Assembly: GCA_030549205.1 (NCBI GenBank)
Contig: JAUKTV010000009.1
Span: 1-64,000 of the forward strand
Length of the DNA stretch: 64,000 bases
Source of the DNA: Apiosordaria backusii
Lineage: Eukaryota; Ascomycota; Sordariomycetes; Sordariales; Lasiosphaeriaceae
Reading direction: 5' to 3'
Both the position numbers and the translations under genes were made by a program. The notes under the pieces are model-generated. The model had not been told where the DNA came from, ran no database searches, and was given only the letters and a program-made list of their open reading frames with translations. Below are positions 10,126 through 20,544 of the stretch, in pieces (positions within the stretch are counted from its first letter, which is position 1; the number at the start of each line of letters is the position of its first letter).

Positions 10126-11751
10126 TCATTCTTGAAAATCCCCCTGGTTCTCAGTGTCGTCTTCCCAAACCTCCACATAATCTCCCCCATCATCTTGCTG
10201 CCCATTTCCTTGCCCATCACCACCACCACTACTCTCGCCCCCTATCCCACTCTCCGTCCCTATCATCATCGTCCCCGACTGTGTTGGCGGTACCGGCCCC
10301 TTCAACCCAAAATAAACCTGCCTCGCCGCATGCGCCAAATACGCCTGAATCAACAGACACTCACAATCCGCGTGCTTCAGCACCTCGTTCTTCAACCAAT
10401 ACACCTCCTCCCTCAGCTCCCCCGCGCTCGCCAACAGCGACTTCCTCCTCTGGCTGATCTCCAGCTCTTCCGCCTCCAGCTGAGCAACAGCAGCTTGTGA
10501 CTTGACTCGGTATCGTATCGCGGCTTGTCGGTTGCGGGATCGGAGGTTGGTGTTGGTGTTGTCGTCGCTGTCGCCTCCGCCTCCTTCGATGATGCTGGTG
10601 GTGTTGTCTTCTCCGGTTGTTGTGGAAGTTCCTGACGGTCGTGATCTTTTCCTGGTGGGGGGTGGTGGGCGGCGGATTGTGGTGGTTGTGTGAGGATCAT
10701 TTTCGCCGCCAGGATGATTTTGGGACTGGACAGCAGCAGTGTAATGAAATTGGGGTTGGAATTGTTGCCAGGGGGAGGAGGAGGAATTTGGGGTTTCGTT
10801 GGTTGATGTTGGGTTTGAAGAAGTTGTCGCGTCTAGGCTCGAGCAGCTGCTGATTGTTGTGACCGTGGGGGAGAGCAGCATGCCGGAAGCAAGCGGACCG
10901 CTCGCGGTGCTTGGGATGGAGGCTTCAGGTTTTGGGAAGGTCACGACGTGCTTTGGGGGGCGGCCTCGTCGCCTTTTGGGTGGGTTGGTCGCGGTACTTG
11001 GCTGTGGTTCTTGTGTTGTTGTTGTGTGTTTGTAACCATGAGCGATCATGTGGTCAACGTTGGGTTGTTCAATAGGCATCAATCCGTGGTGAGGTTCATG
11101 ACAGTAGGGTGACGCAGGAGGGAAGAGATTTGAATTCAATTGCGGCTGTTGCCAGGCTGCGGTTCCTGTAGACGAGTACGTCAAGGCATCTTGGGGGGGA
11201 AGATAAGAAGCATCGAATGTGTCTCGTCGCTTCACTGAATCGGTCTCAATATGGGAGGCAGGATTGGGGTACTCGGAAAAGTATGTCGAGGGATGGTTGG
11301 AGAAGGGCGTTGTTGGGTAAACAGTACTGGGAGTCAGATCAGAACCATCTTGAGATGCATGGTGCCAACAACTTGATCCGGGTAGGTGACCGCAATGTGG
11401 TTCTTGGTCTGACGGGATTTTCGGTGCGAAGGCATACGAAAGCTGCGACGTCGACCAATTCAATTGTACGTGATTCTGATAGAGAGCGGCGGCATCGTTA
11501 TTCGAGTCCTTGAAGCTGTCGGCAATGGTGGATGACCAGTTATTACCGTGTCCATAGCTTAGTCCACTTCCGGGCAGTTCGTTCGTTGGAAAAGGCGGCG
11601 CAGTCGATGATAAGCTGCCCCCAACTGAGGAAATTCCAAATGTATTGATGGCCTCTTGGCTGTATTTTATTGGACTTGGAGTCAATGGGGGTGTGGTGTA
11701 GGTTAGATGGCAGCCTGAACCCGCTGTGGTGGTTTCGCCAGGTTGCTCCAT
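10126..11751 (-). CDS. bZIP transcription factor with AT-hook (Atf/CREB-like)
   Basis: Predicted nuclear DNA-binding regulator. The long N-terminal half is Ser/Thr/Pro-rich, as in fungal activation regions. An AT-hook core (KRRRGRPPK) lies near residue 256. A bZIP basic region (RNRQAAIRYRVKSQA) near residue 402 leads into a leucine-zipper stretch to about 465, followed by a conserved-looking tail (CECLLIQAYLAHAA). The C-terminus is Gly/Asp-rich. The first in-frame ATG is at 11751, giving 541 residues. The frame stays open about 50 bases further upstream without an ATG. A branch-point-like GCTGAC followed by TTCAAG just upstream suggests a spliced 5' exon could exist, so the true start is uncertain. 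The 3' end is under 300 bp from RIP'd DNA. Target genes are unknown. Confidence 0.85.
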   Translation of the reverse strand: MEQPGETTTAGSGCHLTYTTPPLTPSPIKYSQEAINTFGISSVGGSLSSTAPPFPTNELPGSGLSYGHGNNWSSTIADSFKDSNNDAAALYQNHVQLNWSTSQLSYAFAPKIPSDQEPHCGHLPGSSCWHHASQDGSDLTPSTVYPTTPFSNHPSTYFSEYPNPASHIETDSVKRRDTFDASYLPPQDALTYSSTGTAAWQQPQLNSNLFPPASPYCHEPHHGLMPIEQPNVDHMIAHGYKHTTTTQEPQPSTATNPPKRRRGRPPKHVVTFPKPEASIPSTASGPLASGMLLSPTVTTISSCSSLDATTSSNPTSTNETPNSSSSPWQQFQPQFHYTAAVQSQNHPGGENDPHTTTTIRRPPPPTRKRSRPSGTSTTTGEDNTTSIIEGGGGDSDDNTNTNLRSRNRQAAIRYRVKSQAAVAQLEAEELEISQRRKSLLASAGELREEVYWLKNEVLKHADCECLLIQAYLAHAARQVYFGLKGPVPPTQSGTMMIGTESGIGGESSGGGDGQGNGQQDDGGDYVEVWEDDTENQGDFQE

Positions 11752-13662
11752 TGGTTTCGAGGTGCCCGTGTCCAACAATTCAACTTGAATTCCAAGTCAG
11801 CGGTCACTAAAACGGGTGAGAAGTGGGATAGGTATTCAATAGTACCCACCGTTCAAGGCACAGGGATTAACTTGCGAGCCAAGAAACAGGTCCGAACTGA
11901 AGTTTCTGGGTAATAATAAGACTTGTGTGGGAGGGGGGCGCATGGGGAGAACGGCAGTCCATGTTGCCTGGGTTCTGAGGGCAACACTAGCCACATTAAT
12001 AAGTGGATAGACAAGATACTGCTCTTGGGGCAAATGCTTCTTCCCATGCGCTGGCCAATTTCATTCATCGAGATGCAGTTTACTTATTGCCCCTACGTGC
12101 AGTCCATGAGGGCCGTCACCATACGATACGCCCCCGTGGCTGACAGGAGTTAGATAATGGAGTTGCATTGCTCTATTGCCCTATTAAAGTTGTTCCTGAC
12201 GGCACACACAGGCTGTTGTGGTTCTTGTGTGGCTGAGGGGTGTGGATTATTCGTCGAGATGAGAACAGAGAAGACCTGGAACAGTGCCAGCACAGGGACG
12301 GGGCAAGACAGAGACCCTGAATAATAAAAGGGTCTTTTGCTCCCAAGGGTCGGTAAACCGAATCTGATTGGTGGACGGCTGGCCCCCAAAGCCAATTGGA
12401 GGGGTTATGTCCGGCGTCTCTCATTGGCTGCCTCTCCCATCGAGAATCTGGTGAGGATCTTCACCATGATTTCTGCTATCTATCTCTCCTGAAAGGTACC
12501 TCGGATAAAACTCGTACCCCAATGTGTTTTGTGACATCAATTTCGGTGATCGAAGTGACCTAGCCTCCTGGGGACGACTTGACAATAGCAGCACAAGCAG
12601 ACCAATTCCCGCTTAAGGCTATGGCTCGTGCGTGAGTCAGCATTGCCAGTCCTTCCTGACAAGCGCCATCGCAACGCGGAGCATTTCCTCCAGTGTTTCA
12701 CAGGGCTCTCTCCGCATCAAACCAGATCCATGGCTGACATCCGAACGTTTTTTCCACTTTCCCAGTGTGCAAAATTGACAAACTTGCCGAGAAGCCGTGA
12801 CCTGTGAAGGAGAAGTCGAGTCAAGGTGGGGTTGAACCAGAGGAGTCTCCATGATCGAGACCCGGCAATGCATGACAGAAGATTTCCAAGATTTCTTCTG
12901 GAATACTTATTGGCGTGTGGGCGGGATAGATAGGTGGAAATCGGGCCATTCTGACCTGACCTGGGTACTTCATCCTCATCCATGTATTGTTGATCCGGGC
13001 CTACCATCCAGGCACTTGGCAGGCCGGTGTTGGTCGTTATTAGTGTGCCCCAGCTGCCGTGACGTGACTGCCGTGACAGGCGGCGCCTCCGGCAAGCACC
13101 GTCCAGTTCTCGGTACCGTGATCGCTCTCACTTTCTCAAATCAGGTTTCTCAACCCCTCCTTTCTCACTCTAGCTCCAGTTTATGCTTGTGGTATTCCAT
13201 ACCACGCACGCAGGCATATCAGCACACGACGTTCTTTCAATCTAGACCCGAGTCATAATATAGCCGTGTAGTCGAAGGAGGCGTATGTCTTATCTGTTAC
13301 CAACCATCCGGAATGGGGCGTCTGCTTGGCCCCATGGAAATAAAAGACAGGCCGTTTTCAGGGTCTTGGACCCTTATTTCTGGTAGGTAGATGAGGAGAT
13401 TGACCCTGGTCAGACGATCGAGATCCCCCACTTCCCACCACGTGCTGATGAACCAAACGCCAGCCCAATGAATGTGTAAGCGCACCTGTTGGAGAAAAAC
13501 AGTCTTTGATAGAAAACAAGCAAATAACTCAATTACTCAACCCCCCCATCCAAATGCAAAGAGACCCCGCTACTACGCCTGACAAAGCAAAAACAAAACT
13601 GGATGACGCCATAACACCCCTCCTCCATACTTGGTACTACTGACTTGAAGATTTAGAACTTC
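11752..13662. other. Intergenic region upstream of the bZIP gene
   Basis: About 1.9 kb without a convincing gene. Short open frames on both strands have no recognisable domain. It holds a cluster of CCAAT boxes (12367-12427) and probably the bZIP 5' UTR or an upstream exon (11770-12280). The part nearest 13662 is the 3' flank of the DUF2235 gene. Confidence 0.6.
12367..12427 (-). promoter_or_regulatory. Cluster of CCAAT boxes
   Basis: ATTGG occurs at 12367-12371, 12395-12399 and 12423-12427, each about 28 bases from the next; the middle one also reads CCAAT on the plus strand (12392-12396). On the minus strand these are CCAAT boxes about 620-680 bp upstream of the bZIP ATG. The regular spacing suggests a HAP-complex-bound promoter, though no experiment supports it here. 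Confidence 0.45.
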
Positions 13663-15795
13663 TCAATCCTGAGCCTTCACAACGCCCTGAGCCGTCTTCT
13701 GCTCCACCATGACATTCTTCACCTTAGCAGTCTTCTGCACCTCAACCTTGGGCCGGGCATCTACCGCCTTGGTTGCCACTTTCGTGACCCGGACGACACC
13801 ACGAGCTGGAGCCGAGGTCTGGATCTGAGCTTGATCTTTCTTGACGCTTGCGGGGCGCTCGCTCGCAGCCTGAGGTGGTGCCGACTGGCCTTGGACTTGA
13901 GTTGTCGTTTTGGTAATTGACGCGGCTTTGGTAGCTGTTCCAATCGTTGAAGTAGATGCCGGAATAGACGAGCTCCCCGAAGAAGTGCCGGCCTTTAGAT
14001 TCACCACAAGCGGTGCTGCAGCCTGGCCTTGGCTGGTCGTCTTCTGGTCCGAGGTCCTCTGGTTCGGCAGGGTTTGTTTGCGGTGTATACCACCGGATTG
14101 CTGCTTGTTTCCTGCTGCTTCCGGAGAAGCAGATGTCTTGAGACCAGTCTGTACTCTGCGGACAGCTTCCACTTTCCTGACAGACTGGGAACTCTCTTGA
14201 ACTTGGGTTTGCTGTGTTGAGACTTTTTGAACCTGAGAAACCTTTCCATTGCTCACTGCAACTGTTGTCTGAGTTGACTGTGCCGTCCTGGTGTAACGAC
14301 CATTGTCTGTCAAATTTGGGGCGTGAGTTATGCCGTGTAGGGTATGATGCTGCAGATGATGATAACGGTCTGCAAGCCAACCTCGGACGCCGTCGACATG
14401 CTTTTCCATCACAGTCAACATCTTTTGCTCCCAATCTCCAGGCTCATCCAACTTGAGCTTTTCAAATCGAATTGGCTCGCCGTCAGATCCATCCACATCT
14501 GGCAGCTCCGGTATGCCAGTATATTGGGTAAAGTAAGGCTGCTCAGTGATACGATGACGCTTCTCGTTGACTCCAGACCCCAGCTCAGTGCGGTAGTGAT
14601 CGGTATTCGCCAACCAAATTCCAGACTTGGAGTCGACCACATCATCGCATGGGATGTGGCCAGCTTCAGGTCCGATATACCGTCGGAAACGTACCTCGTT
14701 AATCTCTAGAAGATCTCTAAACTTGGCAACCATCCAGATAAGCGTGACATACGGGATCGTGTTACCGGGGTCACCATTTCCTCCACCCACAGACTCGTGA
14801 GAACCAGGGAACCAGACTTGGTCAAGAACCTGATCTTGGTGTTTCCTCTTGTAAAGGACACACTTGAAGTTCTCACGGTGTTCTGTCAATGCAGCCGCCT
14901 GGAAGACGCGGTTGATGGAAGGCCGGCTGTTAACCTCTTCAGCGAATTCGTAATCATCGCAGGCAAACCGGAAACCTGCAACATCGGGAAGACCGAGCGA
15001 GGCCACGGTGTCAAAGACACCGAGAAACTCAATACTAGCAGGCTGCATGAGAGCGCTCTGGGCCTTTGGAGCCGGCCCACCCGGTCTGGATCTCCAGCCA
15101 TTGAATGTTTCCAAGATAATACCGTTGAAGTCGATGTTGGCCAAGCGACTCTTCTTCCAGTTCTGATCCAAGATACCGACGTCCACGACCATGGAGGCAA
15201 GAACTCGGGCCACGTAAGCACCACGGGAGAACCCAAAGAAGAACAGCTTGTCTCCCGGCTTGTATACTTGGCAGATGTAGCGGTACAAGGTGACGATGTA
15301 GGTCTCAAAGCCTGGGTAAGAAAGGTTCTTGTCAGTTGTTGTTCTTGGTAATATCATTGGAGGTACTCACCACCACCAAAAGCTTGATCAAACAGGTTAT
15401 CCAGCAACCTCAACCTCGACCTTGTATAATCAGACACAGACCCTATTCCAGGCCTATACTGCATATTAGCAAGGCAAAGAAGTATGTGCCCTCGACACAG
15501 AGGACTCAACGTACTGGTACAGAACCTGTTGTACAACACCCGTCTTAGTCTCGGGAGTGAAAAGATGTGAAATACGTCCAACGTTGGTAACCTGACCCTC
15601 GTTGATGGTGATGTCGTGGATCTGGTTGTTGCTGGTCCCATCCACACAGATGATGTGGTTAACCTTCTTCTTGGCATCTCTTTCAGGCAGAACACCTGCA
15701 CCAAGGTATTCGTTGGACTTCACCACAACCCAGGTATCCAAGGGGAAGGAACTGGAACCAGTAACCCTGCCCGATGTTTGAGCTTGCCGACTCAT
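13663..15795 (-). CDS. DUF2235 alpha/beta-hydrolase-like protein
   Basis: Three exons: 15795-15511, 15458-15371 and 15311-13663, giving 673 residues. The two introns (52 and 59 bp) restore one frame through YQY|YRPGIGSVSDY and FGG|GFETYIV. DUF2235 is related to the catalytic part of bacterial Tle1 phospholipases. Family features are VDGTSNN near residue 52, and the nucleophile elbow GFSRGAY near residue 150 with its Ser. EFLGVFDTVASLG and WFPGSHESVGGG are also typical. The last 200 residues are Ser/Thr/Gln/Lys-rich and low complexity. The first ATG giving MSRQAQTSG is chosen as start. No signal peptide is seen, so it is probably intracellular. The substrate is unknown; a lipid or ester is plausible. 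A TATA-like CCTATAAAG (minus strand) lies at 15955-15963. Confidence 0.88.
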
Positions 15796-17142
15796 GATGG
15801 CTGGCAACAGAAAAAAACAAAGAAGTGGTCGTAAACTGAATTGCAGAAAAAGAAAGCGAAATCAAAGAAGAGATATGAAGGCAAATGGACCAGTCAACTT
15901 ACAGTTAAGAGTACACAGGGCTATGTAGGTGATTCCAAAGTCAGGATATCTGATCTTTATAGGTCGTCTCAACTCAGGACTCCACTCCTCAACTTCCAGC
16001 CATACTTGACCCTAGCTTTCAGAGCCAACAACTGAATCCGGTAACTCCATAACAACGGCCCTGAGACAAGCCAAGGCTCAGTTTGGGAGTTTCCAGCTCC
16101 TTGGTTACAGGCCAAGCGAGGCTGCGGCGCCGGCCTTAAGCCTCACGGTCAAGTGTCAACTGTCGAATAGTACACGGCATCCGGATCAGCGCACGGACTT
16201 AAATGGTTGGTTATTTGAAGCTGTTGGTCCCCGCTGTTTAGCTTTGCATCCATTGATCGTGGGAGTCCAGTGGCTGAATTATTCCAGTACATGGACTCCA
16301 AAGACGCACGGTTTTAAATGTTCCATCAGTCTTCGAATCTAGGTATTCGGATAAACTTGCCAATGTTGGCCGCACGTGGTAGCGAATCCCTCGCCGATCA
16401 ACCTGCAGAACTGGGGAGCTGGGGTAAATATCAGTTGGTCGCCCGGCTGAGAGACCTATGTTGACCCAACCGGGTACTTTTGTGTTGGTTGGCTAAACGG
16501 CGGGCCCGATCCAGACTCCAACTAACAACCAACATACCAATCTCCACCCTGGAAATAGCATCGAGTACGTGAAATCTGATCAAGTTGACCAATTCATCAG
16601 CGGCGCAGTTCTGGCGGAGCTGGGCGATAAACTAACTGACGTGAATGAGGCAAATTGGGAGAGCGGACTTTGGAGTTTTCTGTTGGGTTGAACTCGACGC
16701 AGACTTTTGTGGGGTTGGGTCAATTTATCGTGACGCTTTTTAGTATCAAATGGATTGAGAAAGAGGTTGGCTGGTATCCGAAACATGAACCGTGTAACAG
16801 AGAGCGGAGTTGACAGAGCCTTAATAACGCAATGACCAATAGCTTTGGTGATGGCGACTCGGGGTCCGCGTGTTTGCCATGTGCGTACTGTGTACTAATT
16901 GCCTGCAGTGGGCCGTGAAGCCGATGCAACTGGGAAGAAGCTCGTTGCACGAGCGAAACATGGTCACGGGGACTTGCGATATGGTAGGGCTGCTTTGCTA
17001 CCTACCTACCTGACCAGAAACTTCTTGAAAATTTAAAACAAAGAGCCCATCCCATTGAATCCTCGCTTTCATACACAAAATAATCAAATATTTCGACCTC
17101 AAACTCCTTACTTCTAATCACGTCGGTCTTTGCCAACTCTTA
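15796..17142. other. Intergenic region, no gene seen
   Basis: About 1.35 kb holding the promoter of the DUF2235 gene and the 3' flank of the WSC gene. Small open frames show no domain and no coding-like composition. A TACCTACCTACC motif occurs at about 16999-17010. Confidence 0.55.
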
Positions 17143-18379
17143 TTACTGCCTTTCCCACAGACTCATGAACCATTCACCCCCGCAAGGTTCAAACTTTTCA
17201 TCAGTGGGATTCCCAGAGCATTCCCTATCGCAACGCCAGTCGTCCGCTGGTATCATTCTGGCAACCGACTCACCACACATGCACTCTGTCGCCTTGTTAG
17301 CCGCAAAATCCAAATCAATCAACTGAATGGTTCAGACATACGGTCATAGAATTCTGTGCCAAAGTACTTATATTCCTGGCTGGTACATATACCGGCACAG
17401 AGGCTATTCGTCATGTCATTTCGTTGCTTGAAGTCGCCCATCAAGATGCGGTCCTTCGAGTCTTCATAGCACCCAAGATATTTCCACCCTGGGATCTGAA
17501 GGGTCATCATCGTGGATTTGGTCGCAATCTCGGCTGTACCGGTGCTTGTCACCGGTGGCTCGCCCGCATTCGCCTTGTCTACCGTGGACGGCCTGGCGCT
17601 CTCTTGGTTGGGTTGACTCCCACTTGTGGCGCTCGCTGTGATAGCACCTGATTTGGTTGTACTGTGTTGCGTGCTTTCAGTGTTACGTGTGCTGATGGCT
17701 CGATTGATGGTTGTACTCGCACTTGTTTTCCGGGTCGTCGCATCGGCACTTCTGCCCGTGATGGAGCGATCACGTCCATCATAATCGACGAGGACTTTAC
17801 TGCTCGAGGTGTCATCGACATAAGTACCATTCGGTCCTACACCTGGCCTAACGTCCTTCCCGTATGGGTCAGCATCGACCCGAGTTTGCTGGGTGGCTAA
17901 AGACGGCATTGTCGTCTCGAGGCTGGCCACTTTATGTCCCAGAAGAGCCGCGATGACCACTACTGACGCGAACAGAAAGACAACGGCGCATGAAAGGGCA
18001 AATATTGACAGTTTTAGGCCGCATATCCTACGCCCCGGAGAACTTCGAATGGTTGGCGCTGGCTTCGGACCGAAAAAGCTGTCTGTTCTCTGCAACCCGC
18101 CATGGGAGTATTCACTGGGCTTGTCGTCCTCTGCTTCGAAATTCGAATAGTGATCTTCGTGCGGGTACCATTCATCCAGCGGTTCCCATTGTCTTCGCCA
18201 GTGATGCCGACCAGCCAGTCGAGCCCTTTGAGGGTGCCAGTGGGTCACAACTTCAAGTTCGCCACCCTCGTTACGCTCACGATTGGGGATCGGGAGGTGG
18301 ATTCCGGAATTCTGATCTCAAGTTAGTGATCATAACGAATACGCCCTCATCTTCAGTAAGGCGGACTGACATTTCTCAT
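17143..18379 (-). CDS. WSC-domain membrane protein
   Basis: Proposed exons are 18379-18371 (ATG plus two codons), 18311-17342 and 17285-17143, giving 373 residues. The last intron is well supported because it completes the WSC domain. WSC starts at GWKYLGCYEDS and runs through LCAGIC, CMCGE, DDWRCDREC and PCGGEW, retaining the usual paired cysteines. The first exon is tentative; it rests on a GTCAGT donor and a CACTAAC...ATCAG acceptor. The N-terminal region is hydrophilic. One membrane segment (about 27 residues, LSIFALSCAVVFLFASVVVI core) follows near residue 95, then a Ser/Thr-rich stalk, then WSC at the very C-terminus. This suggests a type II protein with WSC outside the cell, possibly binding wall glycans. 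Classical Wsc stress sensors have the opposite order. Confidence 0.78.
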
Positions 18380-19286
18380 AGTGCTTGAGCCTCAGTTATC
18401 GGCACCTACTTAGGGAAGCAACTTTGTTAGTCGAAGATCATATGGTTTTTGTTGAGGAAATGGACGAAACTATTAAATGTACGTGACCTCCTTACCTTTG
18501 AGTTCATTTTGACCTTCTTCAGCTGACAAGTAGGTAATTATCTGTGTAACCCCATCGATCCTTCGGCTGCCTTCTGAAGATACACCATGAATTCTAATCA
18601 AAAACGGCCTCTGGGCCCGCCTGATTTGTGGTTCAAGCAGAACGGCTCAACATAGCGGAAAGATCTGGTAATGGAGGGCCTAATCAGCCATACAGAGGGT
18701 GAGGTAAGCCCGGCGTTCCCAGATGTAAGATATACGCTCCCTTCCCGCCAGTCACGGTTACAAGACGAGCTGACTGGCTTTACAATGCTGGACAGCCTGA
18801 TGACGCCCCCATCAGGCACCAAGGTTTCTAGCGTCTTTCAGTGAAGTTGAAATTAACTTTCAGCTGACAACTTCTATTTGTATATTAAAACTTGCCTACC
18901 TTTTTCGCTGATGCACGGCATCCCTACTACACGACTGGATGACCAAGTATCCACCGAGTCTTAGAAGCTCTCCGATAACGCATCAACAACGTCCAAACAC
19001 ATCACGAGATGGAAGAAGACCGCCGCGCCCCGGCAATTTCTCCAATCTTTGGTGAGCAGGTGGAAATGATATGTATCAGAAGTTGAGCCTCCCCCACCTG
19101 TTTGCTGAACCAACGAGCACTCAAAGAATCTTGGCTGTCAGCATCAGGGGCAACCACATTCGCAAACTGAAAGCACTATGGTCTGTTGACAATCATGATA
19201 GGTAGGTAAGCAAATTATGTATTAACTGAAAACCCTATGAGACCTGTTTCCCCACAGAACATATATATAACCATATATCAAATCAA
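18380..19286. other. Intergenic region, no gene seen
   Basis: Contains the promoter of the WSC gene and the 3' flank of the chitin deacetylase. No open frame with a recognisable domain. A TAGGTAGGTAAG motif lies near 19200. Confidence 0.55.
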
Positions 19287-20544
19287 CTAATTGCAATTTC
19301 CAAAGCCTCTCTGGCAGTTCGCGCCACAGTACTCGCTCGTTGATCCGCAATATCCCCATTGAGAGCAACAGTTACCGAACCCTGAGTTCGCGCAGTTGTA
19401 AACGCCGCCCGGGCTGTTGCTTCCGCATGTTCCATCAGTGGACACAACCGGGCCAGGGTTGCCAGGGTTCCCGCCGGTGCCACCACCAGCACGAGCGTTT
19501 CCAGTCACCGCGTCACGATACCAGTTGCCAGAAGCATCACCAAGGCACTCGCCAACGGTCACGATACGATAACCTCTCGCCTTGGCAGTCTGGATCATGC
19601 CCAGAGCGAGGGTCTGGACAGTGCCCTGGTGAACATCGTGAGCAAGAGCAATGTACTTGTTGGCAGCGGCGTTTGTGCTGACGGCGTTGTTGAAGATGCT
19701 CTGGCTGTTGGGGATGTTGCCCTGGTAGTCGAGGGTGTCGATGTTCCAGTTGATGACGTGGTATCCGAGGTCGGCCATGTCGGTGAGGCACTGCCCACTG
19801 CAGCTGCCATAGGGAGGGCGCATGTAGGTCGGGAAGTACCCGCCCAAGACGTCCTTGAAGATCTTTTCGTTTTGCGCCATGTTGCTTCTGCGGGCGGCGG
19901 TACTGAGGGTGTTGAGGTCTGGGTGGTTGTAGGTGTGGGAGGCGAGCTGATGGCCGTTGTTGACAATGCGACGGAGAACATCGGGGTAGGGTGCCTGGGT
20001 GGCGTCTCCCCAGTTGAGGCCGTTGGTGAAGAAGGTGGCCTTGACTTGCTGCTGGGCGAGGAGGTCAAGGAGCTGATTGGTGTAGACAAAGGGTCCGTCG
20101 TCAAAGGTGAGGGCAATGGTGCCCGCGGCGTTGCAGTTGGTGATTGTGACGCCTTTGAAAGTAAGTCAGTTTGATCCCATTGGTTTTCAAAATATATCAG
20201 GGATACTCACCGTAGGGGATACTTCCGAACTTAGGTCGCGGCGTGCTGAGGGTTTCTTCGTTTCCACCTCCACCGCCTCCACCGCAGGTCCCGAAACCAC
20301 TCTGGCAACCAGCTCCGCAGTGTTCGGACGTGACACCGCACCAGCCGTACTGGCTGCAGCATTGGCCAGCAGGGCAAGATCCAAGGCCAGCACCGCAGTT
20401 CTCACGCTTCTGGAGTGGCTTCAGAACATCCCTAGCATGTTGTCGTGAACTTGGATTTGGGGAAGACTGGCTGTTGACATCGGTCAGGGCAGCCGCTGTG
20501 GCTACCGCCGACAGGGAGAGGAGGGCAACTGGTACGTTGATCAT
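19287..20544 (-). CDS. Chitin deacetylase-like NodB protein with two CBM18 modules
   Basis: Two exons, 20544-20211 and 20152-19287, give 399 residues. The predicted reaction is removal of N-acetyl groups from chitin to give chitosan, outside the cell at the wall. An N-terminal signal peptide (MINVPVALLSLSAVATAAA) is followed by a CBM18 chitin-binding module (NCGAGLGSCPAGQCCSQYGW...). A Gly-rich linker leads to the NodB deacetylase domain, then a second CBM18 (GNCCSQWGYCGSTSEYCG) at the C-terminus. Catalytic motifs are present: TFDDGPF (general base and metal Asp), SHTYNHPDL (metal His pair) and RPPYG. The 58-bp intron has a consensus GTGAGT donor. TATATAC lies about 55 bp upstream of the ATG. 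The architecture matches secreted fungal chitin deacetylases that protect hyphae from plant chitinases, though no substrate is proven here. Confidence 0.92.

Noticed and set aside
9900..10500. Plus-strand frames of 185 and 122 codons, Pro/Ser/His-rich
   Set aside because: Antisense shadows of the bZIP gene's low-complexity and basic region.
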